Of a DNA stretch of 22,454 bases, positions 6,559-13,332 are shown piece after piece; positions within the stretch are counted from its first letter, which is position 1, and every line of letters begins with the position of its first letter. The position numbers and the translations under genes were made by a program. The DNA is from a virus: positions 5,577 through 28,030 of the IMG/VR virus record IMGVR_UViG_3300000235_000018; one strand, written 5' to 3'. The notes beneath the pieces are model-generated. The model saw only the letters and a list, made by a program, of their open reading frames with translations. It was not told the origin of the DNA and ran no database searches.

Positions 6559-7971
6559 ATGGAATCGAGTTTTTTAGAAAAAATAATGATAAAATCAATC
6601 ATGGCCGATAAAAACTACTTATCGGCCATATTATCGTCCTTTTCAAAGGATTATTTTGACGATATAACAGCAGGCCAAATCTATGAGTATGTATGCCGTA
6701 ATTTTACTGAATTCGGCAATATAGTACCGGAATCAGCGATAATTGCGGAAATAGACAAGACAGAAACAAAGGCAAAGGATTTCTTTAATGAAGTAAATTC
6801 AATAGACTTCGATGTTGCAAAGAATTATGATTTTTTGTTCAATAATACCAATTCATACCTTAAAGAAAAAGCAATAAAAAAGTCTATTCTGGACTCTGTT
6901 GACGTAATAAACAAAGCAGAAAGTTCAAATATAACAACAGAGGATATAGGTAAAATAAGGCATATAATAGAGGAAGGATTGACTAAAGACCTGTTAATTG
7001 ATCTCGGTCTTAACTATTTTGGTGATTTAAAGGAAAGATTGACAAGGATATTGACCTCTGATGTAAAGAGGATTCCTACTTATTTTCCTATACTCGATGA
7101 ATATATTTCTGGTGGGTTTCCGCCATATACACTATCACTTTTTATTGCAAGGATTCACGGACAGAAATCATCATTTTTAGCAAATATGGCTTCAAGGCAG
7201 GTATTGCACGGTAAAAATGTAGTGTTGGCCTCATTAGAAATGTCGGAAGATGCCTTTGCCCAGAGATTTGATGCTATTTTTACCTTATATGACATAAATG
7301 GTATTTATAGAGATAAAACATTACGGTCTAAACTTGTAAAGACTTTAAATGATGTAAAAAATAAAGATGGTATGGGAGAACTATGGATTAAGGATTTCCC
7401 CACCGGAAAGGCAACAATTGCTGACTTTAGAAGGTATTTAAGAGAACTTATAATTAGAGGATCACGGCCAGATATATTCATTTGTGATTATATCAATCTG
7501 ATGAAACCGGAATATAAGAATAAGGGTGATATGTATTCTGATGTAAAAACTATATCAGAAGAATTAAGAGCCCTTTCATTTGAATTTAAGATACCCGTGG
7601 TATCTGTATCACAGTTAAACCGTGATGGTATGAATATACCTTTTGAACAAGTTGACTTCACCTCTATTGCTGAATCAATAGGAACTATTGCTACATCAGA
7701 TATGGCAACGATTTTCGGTAATGATGAGTCAAAATCAGTATATGAATCAGAATTGTTCTATAAAATAGTAAAGAATAGATTAGGCGGTAGAGTAGGTGAA
7801 ATAAATAAGTTGTATTATGACCAAAGGAATCTAAAGATTTATGATAGTTGTGAACTGGATAAATGGATTTTTGATGCTGGTGTGTCTGGTGATACGAGAA
7901 AGATGGCAGAGGCTTATGATGCATCAAGAGAATCAAGGGGATCAAGGTCAGGTGGGGCAAGGAGAAGATAA
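6559..7971 (+). CDS. DnaB/gp41-type replicative DNA helicase
   Basis: A 470-residue hexameric helicase of the DnaB family, comparable to T4 gp41 (475). It unwinds DNA 5'-3' at the fork and works with primase. Residues 1-110 resemble the DnaB N-terminal helical domain. The RecA-like domain has the Walker A region at 197-204, the SLEMSE strand with the catalytic Glu (225-230), Walker B ICDYINL (308-314), SQLNR (351-355), and the NRLGGRVGE arginine-finger region near 412. The Walker A reads ARIHGQKS: the Gly before the essential Lys203 is replaced by Gln and the first Gly by Ala. The tail is Arg/Ser/Gly-rich. The ribosome binding site is AAAGGAAAG. Confidence 0.93.
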   Translation: MESSFLEKIMIKSIMADKNYLSAILSSFSKDYFDDITAGQIYEYVCRNFTEFGNIVPESAIIAEIDKTETKAKDFFNEVNSIDFDVAKNYDFLFNNTNSYLKEKAIKKSILDSVDVINKAESSNITTEDIGKIRHIIEEGLTKDLLIDLGLNYFGDLKERLTRILTSDVKRIPTYFPILDEYISGGFPPYTLSLFIARIHGQKSSFLANMASRQVLHGKNVVLASLEMSEDAFAQRFDAIFTLYDINGIYRDKTLRSKLVKTLNDVKNKDGMGELWIKDFPTGKATIADFRRYLRELIIRGSRPDIFICDYINLMKPEYKNKGDMYSDVKTISEELRALSFEFKIPVVSVSQLNRDGMNIPFEQVDFTSIAESIGTIATSDMATIFGNDESKSVYESELFYKIVKNRLGGRVGEINKLYYDQRNLKIYDSCELDKWIFDAGVSGDTRKMAEAYDASRESRGSRSGGARRR

Positions 7972-7973
7972 GG

Positions 7974-8237
7974 ATGGTTAATGTCAAAGATGTAGAAAAT
8001 ATAAAGAATTTTCTGAAACTTGATAAAGTTGTCTGCTCAGAAACCATAGAGATTTTATACATACCAACAATCAAGGATGATGACTTTTTTAGTAAAAAAA
8101 CCAATGTAGAAAAGGAGATAAGGAGGGCAAACCCAAAGGCACATGTTATTTTTAAAGAGATTGGTGATGTTGAGGATATCGAACTTTTAGAATTTAAAAA
8201 TGAATCGGGGGAGGTCAAAGATGACGAAACAAAATAG
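7974..8237 (+). CDS. Small hypothetical protein downstream of the helicase
   Basis: An 87-residue acidic protein with alternating Lys- and Glu-rich helices and no motif that I recognise. The start lies 3 bases after the helicase stop, with AAGGAGAAGATAAGG-type purines serving as ribosome binding site. Its last 17 bases overlap the next gene. Function unknown. Confidence 0.6.
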   Translation: MVNVKDVENIKNFLKLDKVVCSETIEILYIPTIKDDDFFSKKTNVEKEIRRANPKAHVIFKEIGDVEDIELLEFKNESGEVKDDETK

Positions 8238-8427
8238 TATATATACTACGGTTGCAGAATCTATTATGGACTTTTCAACCCATAAGATTAACAGGCTTGA
8301 ATTATATGAAATTATCTGTAATTGTATTTTGGTGTCTACAAATGAAGATAAATCAATCATTCTTGAAAAAAATGATTTGATTTCAACACCTTATCAGACA
8401 GCCAAAGGTTGGATAACCAGAAAATAG
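8221..8427 (+). CDS. Small hypothetical protein
   Basis: A 68-residue protein of unknown function. I chose the ATG at 8221 because GGGGGAGG lies about 7 bases upstream; the frame extends back to an ATG at 8200 without such a site. The middle is a hydrophobic helix (NRLELYEIICNCILVST), too polar around it for a clear membrane anchor. It overlaps the 3' end of the previous gene by 17 bases. Confidence 0.55.
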   Translation: MTKQNSIYTTVAESIMDFSTHKINRLELYEIICNCILVSTNEDKSIILEKNDLISTPYQTAKGWITRK

Positions 8428-8517
8428 GAAGGATATAACTGCTTATAAAATTCCGACAAAATAACTAAAAATCGGTTAAATTCACTTAACTTTTGATAAG
8501 AACTATAATAAGCAACA

Positions 8518-8658
8518 ATGAAAATTATCAAAATGACTAAATAATACTATGAAACGGAAGATGAGAATACTTACTTCTTTCAGCCGTTAGAAACGGATAT
8601 TTCCGTTGAAGAAATGCAAAAGATACTGGACTCCAATGTGGAGTTGCTTAAAAATTAA
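8518..8658 (+). pseudogene. Small gene broken by an in-frame TAA
   Basis: The stretch 8428-8673 has no intact gene, but the frame from the ATG at 8518 reads eight residues (MKIIKMTK), a TAA at 8542-8544, and then 37 protein-like residues (YYETEDENTYFFQPLETD at the start, then an ISVEEMQKIL helix) to the TAA at 8656. A single base change from CAA, GAA or AAA would explain the stop. There is no clear ribosome binding site before 8518. I see no tRNA, promoter or terminator in 8428-8517. Alternatively the ORF is fortuitous. Confidence 0.4.
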
Positions 8659-8673
8659 AGGAAGGGAAGTAAG

Positions 8674-9267
8674 ATGGCGAAAGAATGGACAGGAAACAAA
8701 AAAACAGTTTATACAACTTTAGGCGCATCAAACCATGTTGAAGAAGAAAGAGAGGAAAATGATTTTTATGCCACAGACCCTACCGCTATTGACGATTTAT
8801 TTTTATACGAAAGTTTTGACGGAACTATATGGGAACCAGCGGCAGGGTGTGGTCATTTAACTGACCGAATTATAAGTCTTGGCGGAAAAGTTGTAGAGTC
8901 AGATATATTAGACAGAGGGATGCGTGGTTTTGCGATAGTAGATTTCCTTAAAACCAATTTAATTTTGGGGGATAATATAATAACAAATCCGCCATATTCT
9001 TTCGCATTAGAGTTTATTCAAAAAAGTTTATCTGTTATTCGGCCTGGAAAGAAAATAGCTATGTTTTTAAAACTAACTTTTTTAGAAGGCCAAAAAAGAG
9101 CATTATTCTTCAAAGAATATCCGCCAGAAACGATATATGTTTATTCAGCGCGTAAGAAATGTGCCAAAAACGGTGCGTTTAGTACAACGGGAAGTTCCGC
9201 AATAGCCTATGCGTGGTATGTTTGGCGTAAAGAGGTCTTTAACACGACAATAATAAGATGGATATAA
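8674..9267 (+). CDS. NPPY-type DNA adenine methyltransferase
   Basis: A 197-residue Rossmann-fold SAM-dependent methyltransferase. The motif order is DFYATDPTAI (30-39), motif I WEPAAGCGHL (53-62, SAM binding), an acidic ESD after the second strand (75-77), and the catalytic NPPY (105-108) typical of N6-adenine methyltransferases, followed by a hydrophobic strand KIAMFLKLTFLEG. There is no target-recognition domain, so it is a small stand-alone enzyme of the kind common in phages. It may modify phage DNA against host restriction. No cognate nuclease gene is adjacent. The ribosome binding site is GGAAGGGAAG. Confidence 0.85.
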   Translation: MAKEWTGNKKTVYTTLGASNHVEEEREENDFYATDPTAIDDLFLYESFDGTIWEPAAGCGHLTDRIISLGGKVVESDILDRGMRGFAIVDFLKTNLILGDNIITNPPYSFALEFIQKSLSVIRPGKKIAMFLKLTFLEGQKRALFFKEYPPETIYVYSARKKCAKNGAFSTTGSSAIAYAWYVWRKEVFNTTIIRWI

Positions 9268-9274
9268 GGACAGT

Positions 9275-9370
9275 ATGAAAATCCTAACTTGTTATTCGGC
9301 AAGATACTATGGAACAAGAGGCAGCAAGAAGAAAATGACAGAAGAACATACTATTAACGATTCTAATTGA
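9275..9370 (+). CDS. Possible 31-residue micro-protein
   Basis: A short open frame with a ribosome binding site (AAGGA, 5 bases before the ATG) fills most of the gap between the methyltransferase and the MazG-like gene. It reads MKILTCYSARYYGTRGSKKK and then a polar tail to the TGA at 9368. It could be a real small gene or the leftover N-terminus of a longer one. No function is inferred. Confidence 0.35.
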   Translation: MKILTCYSARYYGTRGSKKKMTEEHTINDSN

Positions 9371-9392
9371 CTTTATAAAGGAGGGTTATACA

Positions 9393-9776
9393 ATGGATTG
9401 GTATAAAGATATATGTGATTTTCATACAGAAGTAATGGGTGATTCGTTTCCCACAAAACCTTATGTTCCAAATGAAAATCTGGTGAAATTAAGAAAATCA
9501 TTAATTTTGGAAGAAATCGGAGAGACGTTGAAGGCAATGGATGAAAATAACCTTGTTGAGTTTGCAGATGGTATTACAGATTCAATCGTTGTTTTATTAG
9601 GTGCGGCCATAACCTATGGTATTGATATCAGACCAGTATGGGATGAAGTACATAAAACAAATATGGCAAAGAAGGATGGGCCAATAAGAGAAGATGGTAA
9701 GAAACTCAAGCCAGAAGGTTGGGTACGTCCTGATATAAGAAAGATATTGATTGCCCAAGGGATGGAAAACGAATAA
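9393..9776 (+). CDS. MazG-like nucleoside triphosphate pyrophosphohydrolase
   Basis: A 127-residue all-alpha NTP pyrophosphohydrolase. The metal site is visible as EExxE at 40-44 and ADGITD with D59 and D63, followed by the family signature VHKTNMAKKDG (86-96) and GKKLKPEGW (102-110). Such enzymes hydrolyse NTPs or dNTPs to monophosphates. In phages they are thought to adjust nucleotide pools or alarmone levels, or to remove non-canonical nucleotides. It sits among nucleic-acid-modifying genes (methyltransferase, NADAR, UDG-like). The ribosome binding site AAAGGAGGG is strong. Confidence 0.88.
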   Translation: MDWYKDICDFHTEVMGDSFPTKPYVPNENLVKLRKSLILEEIGETLKAMDENNLVEFADGITDSIVVLLGAAITYGIDIRPVWDEVHKTNMAKKDGPIREDGKKLKPEGWVRPDIRKILIAQGMENE

Positions 9777-9792
9777 ACAAAAAGGATACACC

Positions 9793-10050
9793 ATGCTCGT
9801 ACAGATTCTAACATCCGACAAAAGCAAGGGTTTATGGTACTATGGAAAGAACTTTCAGGTTTTTGATGTAGAAGAGAGAGAAGATGACAATAAGATGTTT
9901 TATTTAACTAAAGATCAATTGAGAAGAATGAAGAAAGCAACTCATCTTGATATAGGTATTTTGAAAGAAGATACTGATAAGGTGGGAAGCAGGGATGGTT
10001 CTGATTGCATTTACAATATTGAAAATTTCTTAAAATTGATTGGAGATTAA
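9793..10050 (+). CDS. Hypothetical protein
   Basis: An 85-residue protein of unknown function. The ATG at 9793 is preferred because AAAAGGA lies 7 bases upstream; an in-frame ATG at 9751 lies within the MazG-like gene. The sequence looks like a small beta-rich fold (LVQILTSDKSKGLWYYGKNF, then FDVEEREDDNKMFYL) with a basic helix. The stop overlaps the NADAR start (TAATG), so translation is probably coupled. Confidence 0.6.
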   Translation: MLVQILTSDKSKGLWYYGKNFQVFDVEEREDDNKMFYLTKDQLRRMKKATHLDIGILKEDTDKVGSRDGSDCIYNIENFLKLIGD

Positions 10051-10475
10051 TGATGATACGAGGATTCTTCGGTGAAAATAGATTCATGTCCAATTTTTAT
10101 GTCTGTGAAGATGGGTATTGTGTGGAAACTGAATATCAGGCTGCTAAATTTGAAAACGATGAAATTAAAGGAAAGATTTCGAGAATGACGCCAGGTAAGG
10201 CAAAGATGTTTGCTAAAAGAAATCCTGATCTGGTAAGGAAAAATTGGAAATCTGTAAATGTTCTTGTAATGAATAATCTTATCAGAGAGAAATTCAAGAA
10301 TGACCCCGAACGGTCAATGTTAGAAAATACAGGGAACCATATACTTGTTGAAGATAATAACTGGCATGATAATTTTTGGGGTCATTGCCATTGTTCAAAA
10401 TGTAGAAAAGAACCAAAACACAATGTTTTAGGTAAAATCTTAATGAAGATAAGGCAGGAAAACAGAGGTGATTAA
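10050..10475 (+). CDS. NADAR (YbiA-like) family protein
   Basis: A 141-residue NADAR-domain protein. Family marks are FFGENRFMSNF (6-16), the VETEYQAAKF helix (25-34), NWKSVNVLVMNNLIREKF (65-82), ML.NTGN..LVE (90-101), WHDNFWG (105-111) and NVLGKILMKIR (125-135). NADAR proteins act on N-glycosidic bonds; some act in riboflavin metabolism, and others remove ADP-ribose from guanine, reversing DarT-type toxins. A Cys/His-rich insertion (HCHCSKC, 112-118) comes before the last motif. In this genome, which also encodes ART-like proteins, ADP-ribose removal or counter-defence is an attractive guess. Two adjacent ATGs exist (10050, 10053). Confidence 0.88.
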   Translation: MMIRGFFGENRFMSNFYVCEDGYCVETEYQAAKFENDEIKGKISRMTPGKAKMFAKRNPDLVRKNWKSVNVLVMNNLIREKFKNDPERSMLENTGNHILVEDNNWHDNFWGHCHCSKCRKEPKHNVLGKILMKIRQENRGD

Positions 10476-11021
10476 ATGACCGAAAATGATAAGAATAATC
10501 TTAAAATTTTAGATGAAATGTTCCGTGATTGTTCAATTTGTGGTAAAGAAATCAATAAATTTATCCCTAAATGGACTGAAAAAACAAAATATTTCATCAT
10601 AGGTAGAACACCACAAGATTTCAATAATGATGAAAAATTTTGGTCTTTGATGAATGAACACGGTCTTGAAAAGGATGAATTTCTTCTTATTTCATCAATA
10701 AATTGTGTTGATTATGATGAAATCAATATAAACGATGATAGTAAAAAGATTGCTTGTAATTTATGGATGAATGAATATTTTAATACAATCAAGTTATATA
10801 AGGGGTTTAAAATAGATTTATTTACCATCAATGAAGTATTTGAAACTGACCATATTTTCTATGACGCCAACTTATCTTCGATAAAACTTGAATATTTTGG
10901 GATTACGGCCCCGGTGATATCTATTTTGCCCTTCTCATTCTTGAAGGATAATAGATACATTTTTGACACTTCTATTGAAAAATTTAAGAAAATACTCGGA
11001 TACTATAATGAATACAAATGA
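10476..11021 (+). CDS. Family-4-like uracil-DNA glycosylase (putative, Fe-S)
   Basis: A 181-residue protein that fits the uracil-DNA glycosylase superfamily. It has CSIC (C19, C22), a FIIGRTPQ strand-turn (40-47) where family 4 enzymes have VGEAPG, an ISSINC strand (72-77, like 'tNvvkC') and C94 before a WMNEYF helix. The spacing of C19, C22, C77 and C94 resembles the four 4Fe-4S ligands of family 4 UDGs. The catalytic loop is diverged (RTPQDFN) and I do not see a clear C-terminal HPS motif, so activity is uncertain. It could be a structural relative. The start abuts the NADAR stop, so it belongs to the same operon. Confidence 0.5.
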   Translation: MTENDKNNLKILDEMFRDCSICGKEINKFIPKWTEKTKYFIIGRTPQDFNNDEKFWSLMNEHGLEKDEFLLISSINCVDYDEININDDSKKIACNLWMNEYFNTIKLYKGFKIDLFTINEVFETDHIFYDANLSSIKLEYFGITAPVISILPFSFLKDNRYIFDTSIEKFKKILGYYNEYK

Positions 11022-11307
11022 TTATATAAGACAAAACCAGATACTCATAGACAGATGGAAGAATAAATTTGATGTTCTTTTTGATTGGAATCTTGGGTTC
11101 GTTTATGATGGTGAACATTATTGTTATACTACATTGAATTTTAATGATAAAACGGGAATAATATATATGTGTGATATAGACACAGATGAGAACTATATTA
11201 TACATGAGGTTATTAAATCTGCTTTCATTGTTAGTGTATCTAATGAACAGAAATTATCCTTAATCGAGGATTTAGTTGCCGCCGTTACTAAAAATCTTGA
11301 TGTTTGA
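11008..11307 (+). CDS. Hypothetical protein upstream of DNA polymerase
   Basis: A 99-residue protein of unknown function. The frame is open from a TTG at 10963, but the ATG at 11008, which overlaps the previous gene by 14 bases, is the likelier start, although its ribosome binding site is weak. The segment YIIHEVIKSAF resembles the HExxH helix of small phage metallopeptidase-like proteins, but the second His is Lys, so a zinc site is not supported. Its last codons carry the -35 box of the polymerase promoter. Confidence 0.5.
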   Translation: MNTNDYIRQNQILIDRWKNKFDVLFDWNLGFVYDGEHYCYTTLNFNDKTGIIYMCDIDTDENYIIHEVIKSAFIVSVSNEQKLSLIEDLVAAVTKNLDV

Positions 11308-11332
11308 CAAAAATCTTGTTTTATGATATTAT
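11304..11332 (+). promoter_or_regulatory. Sigma70-type promoter for DNA polymerase
   Basis: TTGACA (11304-11309), a 17-base spacer and TATTAT (11327-11332) lie 22 bases before the polymerase ATG. The -35 box overlaps the stop of the preceding gene. A strong AAAAGGAG ribosome binding site follows. Confidence 0.75.
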
Positions 11333-11353
11333 ATAAGGAAAAAAGGAGAACTT

Positions 11354-13102
11354 ATGTTTAATGATGTCTGGTATAATACCAGAACTAATAAGATTCATTT
11401 GTTTGAGATAATAGGGAACGACAGACTTTATTCAGAAATAGACTGGGTTCCATATTTATTTGAAAAAACAAGTGATCCATCTGATATAAAGACAATAGAA
11501 GGGGATTTTGCAAAAAAGGTAACATTTGCAACATATTCCGATTATTATGAACATCAAAAATTTAATCATAACTATCTTGAAAATGCTGTAAGACCGGAGA
11601 TTCAATTTTTAGCAGAAAGATACCATAAGATAACAGATGAGGAAATGAAAACAGGCAAGTTAAAGATAGGTTTTATTGATATTGAGGTACATATTACAGG
11701 TAAAGACTTTCCTAAACCATCGGAGGCAAAGGAACCTGTTGTGCTTATTTCTGTCTATGATTCAAAAACAAATACGACAAAGAGTTTTGGTACAAAACCG
11801 TATGATGGAAAATACAAGGATGAACCTTGGTATGTATATGTATTCTGTAAAGATGAAGAGATGTTGTTGAGACAGTTCTTCCTTTATATGCATAAGGAGA
11901 GATTTGATGTAATTTCTGGCTATAACGTAGTAAATTTTGACTTACAATATTTAATCAATAGAGTAGAGAGAATTACCGGTGATGACTCTATGTATAAGTA
12001 CTTGTCACCAATAAAACAATTAAAAATGTGGTCTAAAAAGGATTCAGATGATGTAAATGTAGATATTGCAGGTGTGAATGTACTTGATTTTATGGAACTA
12101 TATAAATGGTATAGTCCTACAAAAAGAGAACGGTATACCCTTGATTTTATTGCTAAATCAGAATTAAGCAAGGGCAAAGTAGACTATTCAGTCTATAATG
12201 ATTTGAGACAACTTTATAACGATAACTGGAATTTATATGTAGAATATAATGTAATTGATGCATATCGTGTTGGTCAGTTAGAAGAAAAGTTGGGGTATAT
12301 AAAACTGGTACAGTCATTATCCCTACTAGCCAAAGTACCTATGAAATACTATAAAACACAAACTACTTTGATCGAGGGTGTTGTTTTGACTTATTTGAGG
12401 AGAAACAATATGTGCGCACCCACTTTTTATGGTGGCGTTCAGGAAACATTCCCGGCTGCTTGGGTTAAAGAGCCACAAAAAGGCTTTCATAAATGGGTTA
12501 TTGATTTAGATATAACAAGTTCATATCCGAGTGCAATTATTGCGTTAAATATGTCCGTTGAAACATTTTATGGAAGAATACAGGGAATTTCAGAAGATCA
12601 GATGGTTATTTATACGAAAGATAGAAAATATCCTGAATTTAACATGATGAAAGACTCTGGTTTAATTAAGTTTGAAGGAAAAAATTTATTGTTGTTTAAT
12701 AAGGCTTTAGAAAAAGGTTTATTTGCAATAGCTCCGTGTGGTTCAGTATTTTCAACGAAACAAAATGGTCTTATTTCATCTATTGAGAGGCAAGTTTTTG
12801 ACAAACGTGTTTCAGTAAAAAGAAAAATGAATGATTTAAAAAAGACTCTTGTAACCTTATCGGGTGATGAACTTGCCTTGACAAAGGAAAATGTTGCCAG
12901 ATATAACAGTCTACAGAACGTCCTTAAATTGATCTTAAATAGTATGTATGGTGCAACAGCAACACCTTATTCAAGGTATTTTAACGTAAACATAAGTGAG
13001 GCAATAGTTAGTGTAGGCCGTCATACCATAAAGACAGCAAATAACATTGTAAACACACTACTTAATAATCCTACCAAGGAAATGCTTGATTTGTTTAGGT
13101 AA
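11354..13102 (+). CDS. Family B DNA polymerase, N-terminal part (exonuclease and motifs A, B)
   Basis: A 582-residue N-terminal part of a T4 gp43-type replicative polymerase. The 3'-5' exonuclease has Exo I FIDIEV (D109, E111), Exo II NVVNFDLQYL (D196) and Exo III YNVIDAYRV (D302). The polymerase palm and fingers have motif A DITSSYPS (D386) and motif B KLILNSMYG (525-533). The protein then stops at TAA in 13100-13102, before motif C, the second catalytic aspartate pair, which is on the separate 13333 gene. The two parts total 873 residues, the usual size for this family, so little is lost. The two chains presumably assemble into one enzyme, as in phages with known split gp43. An AAAAGGAG ribosome binding site precedes the ATG. 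Confidence 0.93.
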   Translation: MFNDVWYNTRTNKIHLFEIIGNDRLYSEIDWVPYLFEKTSDPSDIKTIEGDFAKKVTFATYSDYYEHQKFNHNYLENAVRPEIQFLAERYHKITDEEMKTGKLKIGFIDIEVHITGKDFPKPSEAKEPVVLISVYDSKTNTTKSFGTKPYDGKYKDEPWYVYVFCKDEEMLLRQFFLYMHKERFDVISGYNVVNFDLQYLINRVERITGDDSMYKYLSPIKQLKMWSKKDSDDVNVDIAGVNVLDFMELYKWYSPTKRERYTLDFIAKSELSKGKVDYSVYNDLRQLYNDNWNLYVEYNVIDAYRVGQLEEKLGYIKLVQSLSLLAKVPMKYYKTQTTLIEGVVLTYLRRNNMCAPTFYGGVQETFPAAWVKEPQKGFHKWVIDLDITSSYPSAIIALNMSVETFYGRIQGISEDQMVIYTKDRKYPEFNMMKDSGLIKFEGKNLLLFNKALEKGLFAIAPCGSVFSTKQNGLISSIERQVFDKRVSVKRKMNDLKKTLVTLSGDELALTKENVARYNSLQNVLKLILNSMYGATATPYSRYFNVNISEAIVSVGRHTIKTANNIVNTLLNNPTKEMLDLFR

Positions 13103-13314
13103 ATATCTATTTACCTGAAATCAATAAAGCAATAGAGTATAATGGTATTTACTGGCACTCAAGTACTTATAGTAAATACAAAGATGAACAAAAAGTAATT
13201 CAATGCCAGCAGAAAGGCATAGGTTTACTGGTTATTCTGGAAGAAGAATGGGCACAAGACAAAGAGCTGTGTTTAAAAAGGATTAATGACTTTATTGTTG
13301 ACAAATTTGTTTAA
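13099..13314 (+). pseudogene. C-terminal remnant of a VSR-like homing endonuclease
   Basis: Between the two polymerase parts, the frame from 13099 encodes 71 residues with no start codon. It reads VNIYLPEINKAIEYNGIYWH, then KGIGLLVILEEEW and a basic helix, ending at TAA (13312). This matches the C-terminal half of the VSR-like (EDxHD) homing endonucleases, which carry a (E/D)IYIPxxxIAIEYNGxYWHS core and a GIxLIxIFEDEW strand. The N-terminal DNA-binding part is gone, and the Asp expected just before IYxP is Asn, so it should be inactive. The frame is -1 relative to the upstream polymerase part and in phase with the downstream one. It explains how gene 43 was split. Confidence 0.75.
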
Positions 13315-13326
13315 AAGGAGTATAGT
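13298..13326 (+). promoter_or_regulatory. Sigma70-type promoter for the second polymerase part
   Basis: TTGACA (13298-13303), a 17-base spacer and TATAGT (13321-13326) lie inside the end of the endonuclease remnant. The expected transcript start, about 7 bases after the -10 box, falls at or next to the ATG at 13333, so the mRNA could be nearly leaderless. The spacer contains AAGGAG, 12 bases before the ATG, which could serve only on read-through transcripts. The palindrome ACAAATTTGT (13301-13310) overlaps the -35 box. Confidence 0.6.
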
Positions 13327-13332
13327 GTTTAT

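Noticed and set aside
8428-8517. tRNA or other RNA gene in the gap after the 8221 gene
   Set aside because: No cloverleaf-like pairing was found; only a weak 5-bp inverted repeat (GTTAA/TTAAC) is present.
11008-11307. Zinc metallopeptidase (HExxH) in the gene before the polymerase
   Set aside because: The segment reads HEVIK; the second His is absent, so the metal site is not supported.
13085-13110. Programmed -1 frameshift joining the polymerase part to the endonuclease remnant
   Set aside because: The remnant is in the -1 frame but there is no canonical slippery heptamer, and a TAG lies in that frame at 13096-13098.
13103-13332. Group I intron or intein splitting the DNA polymerase
   Set aside because: The insert is only 230 bases and 216 of them are coding-like endonuclease remnant, leaving no room for an intron core; no intein splice motifs (N-terminal Cys/Ser, C-terminal HN) are visible, and the second part has its own start codon and promoter.
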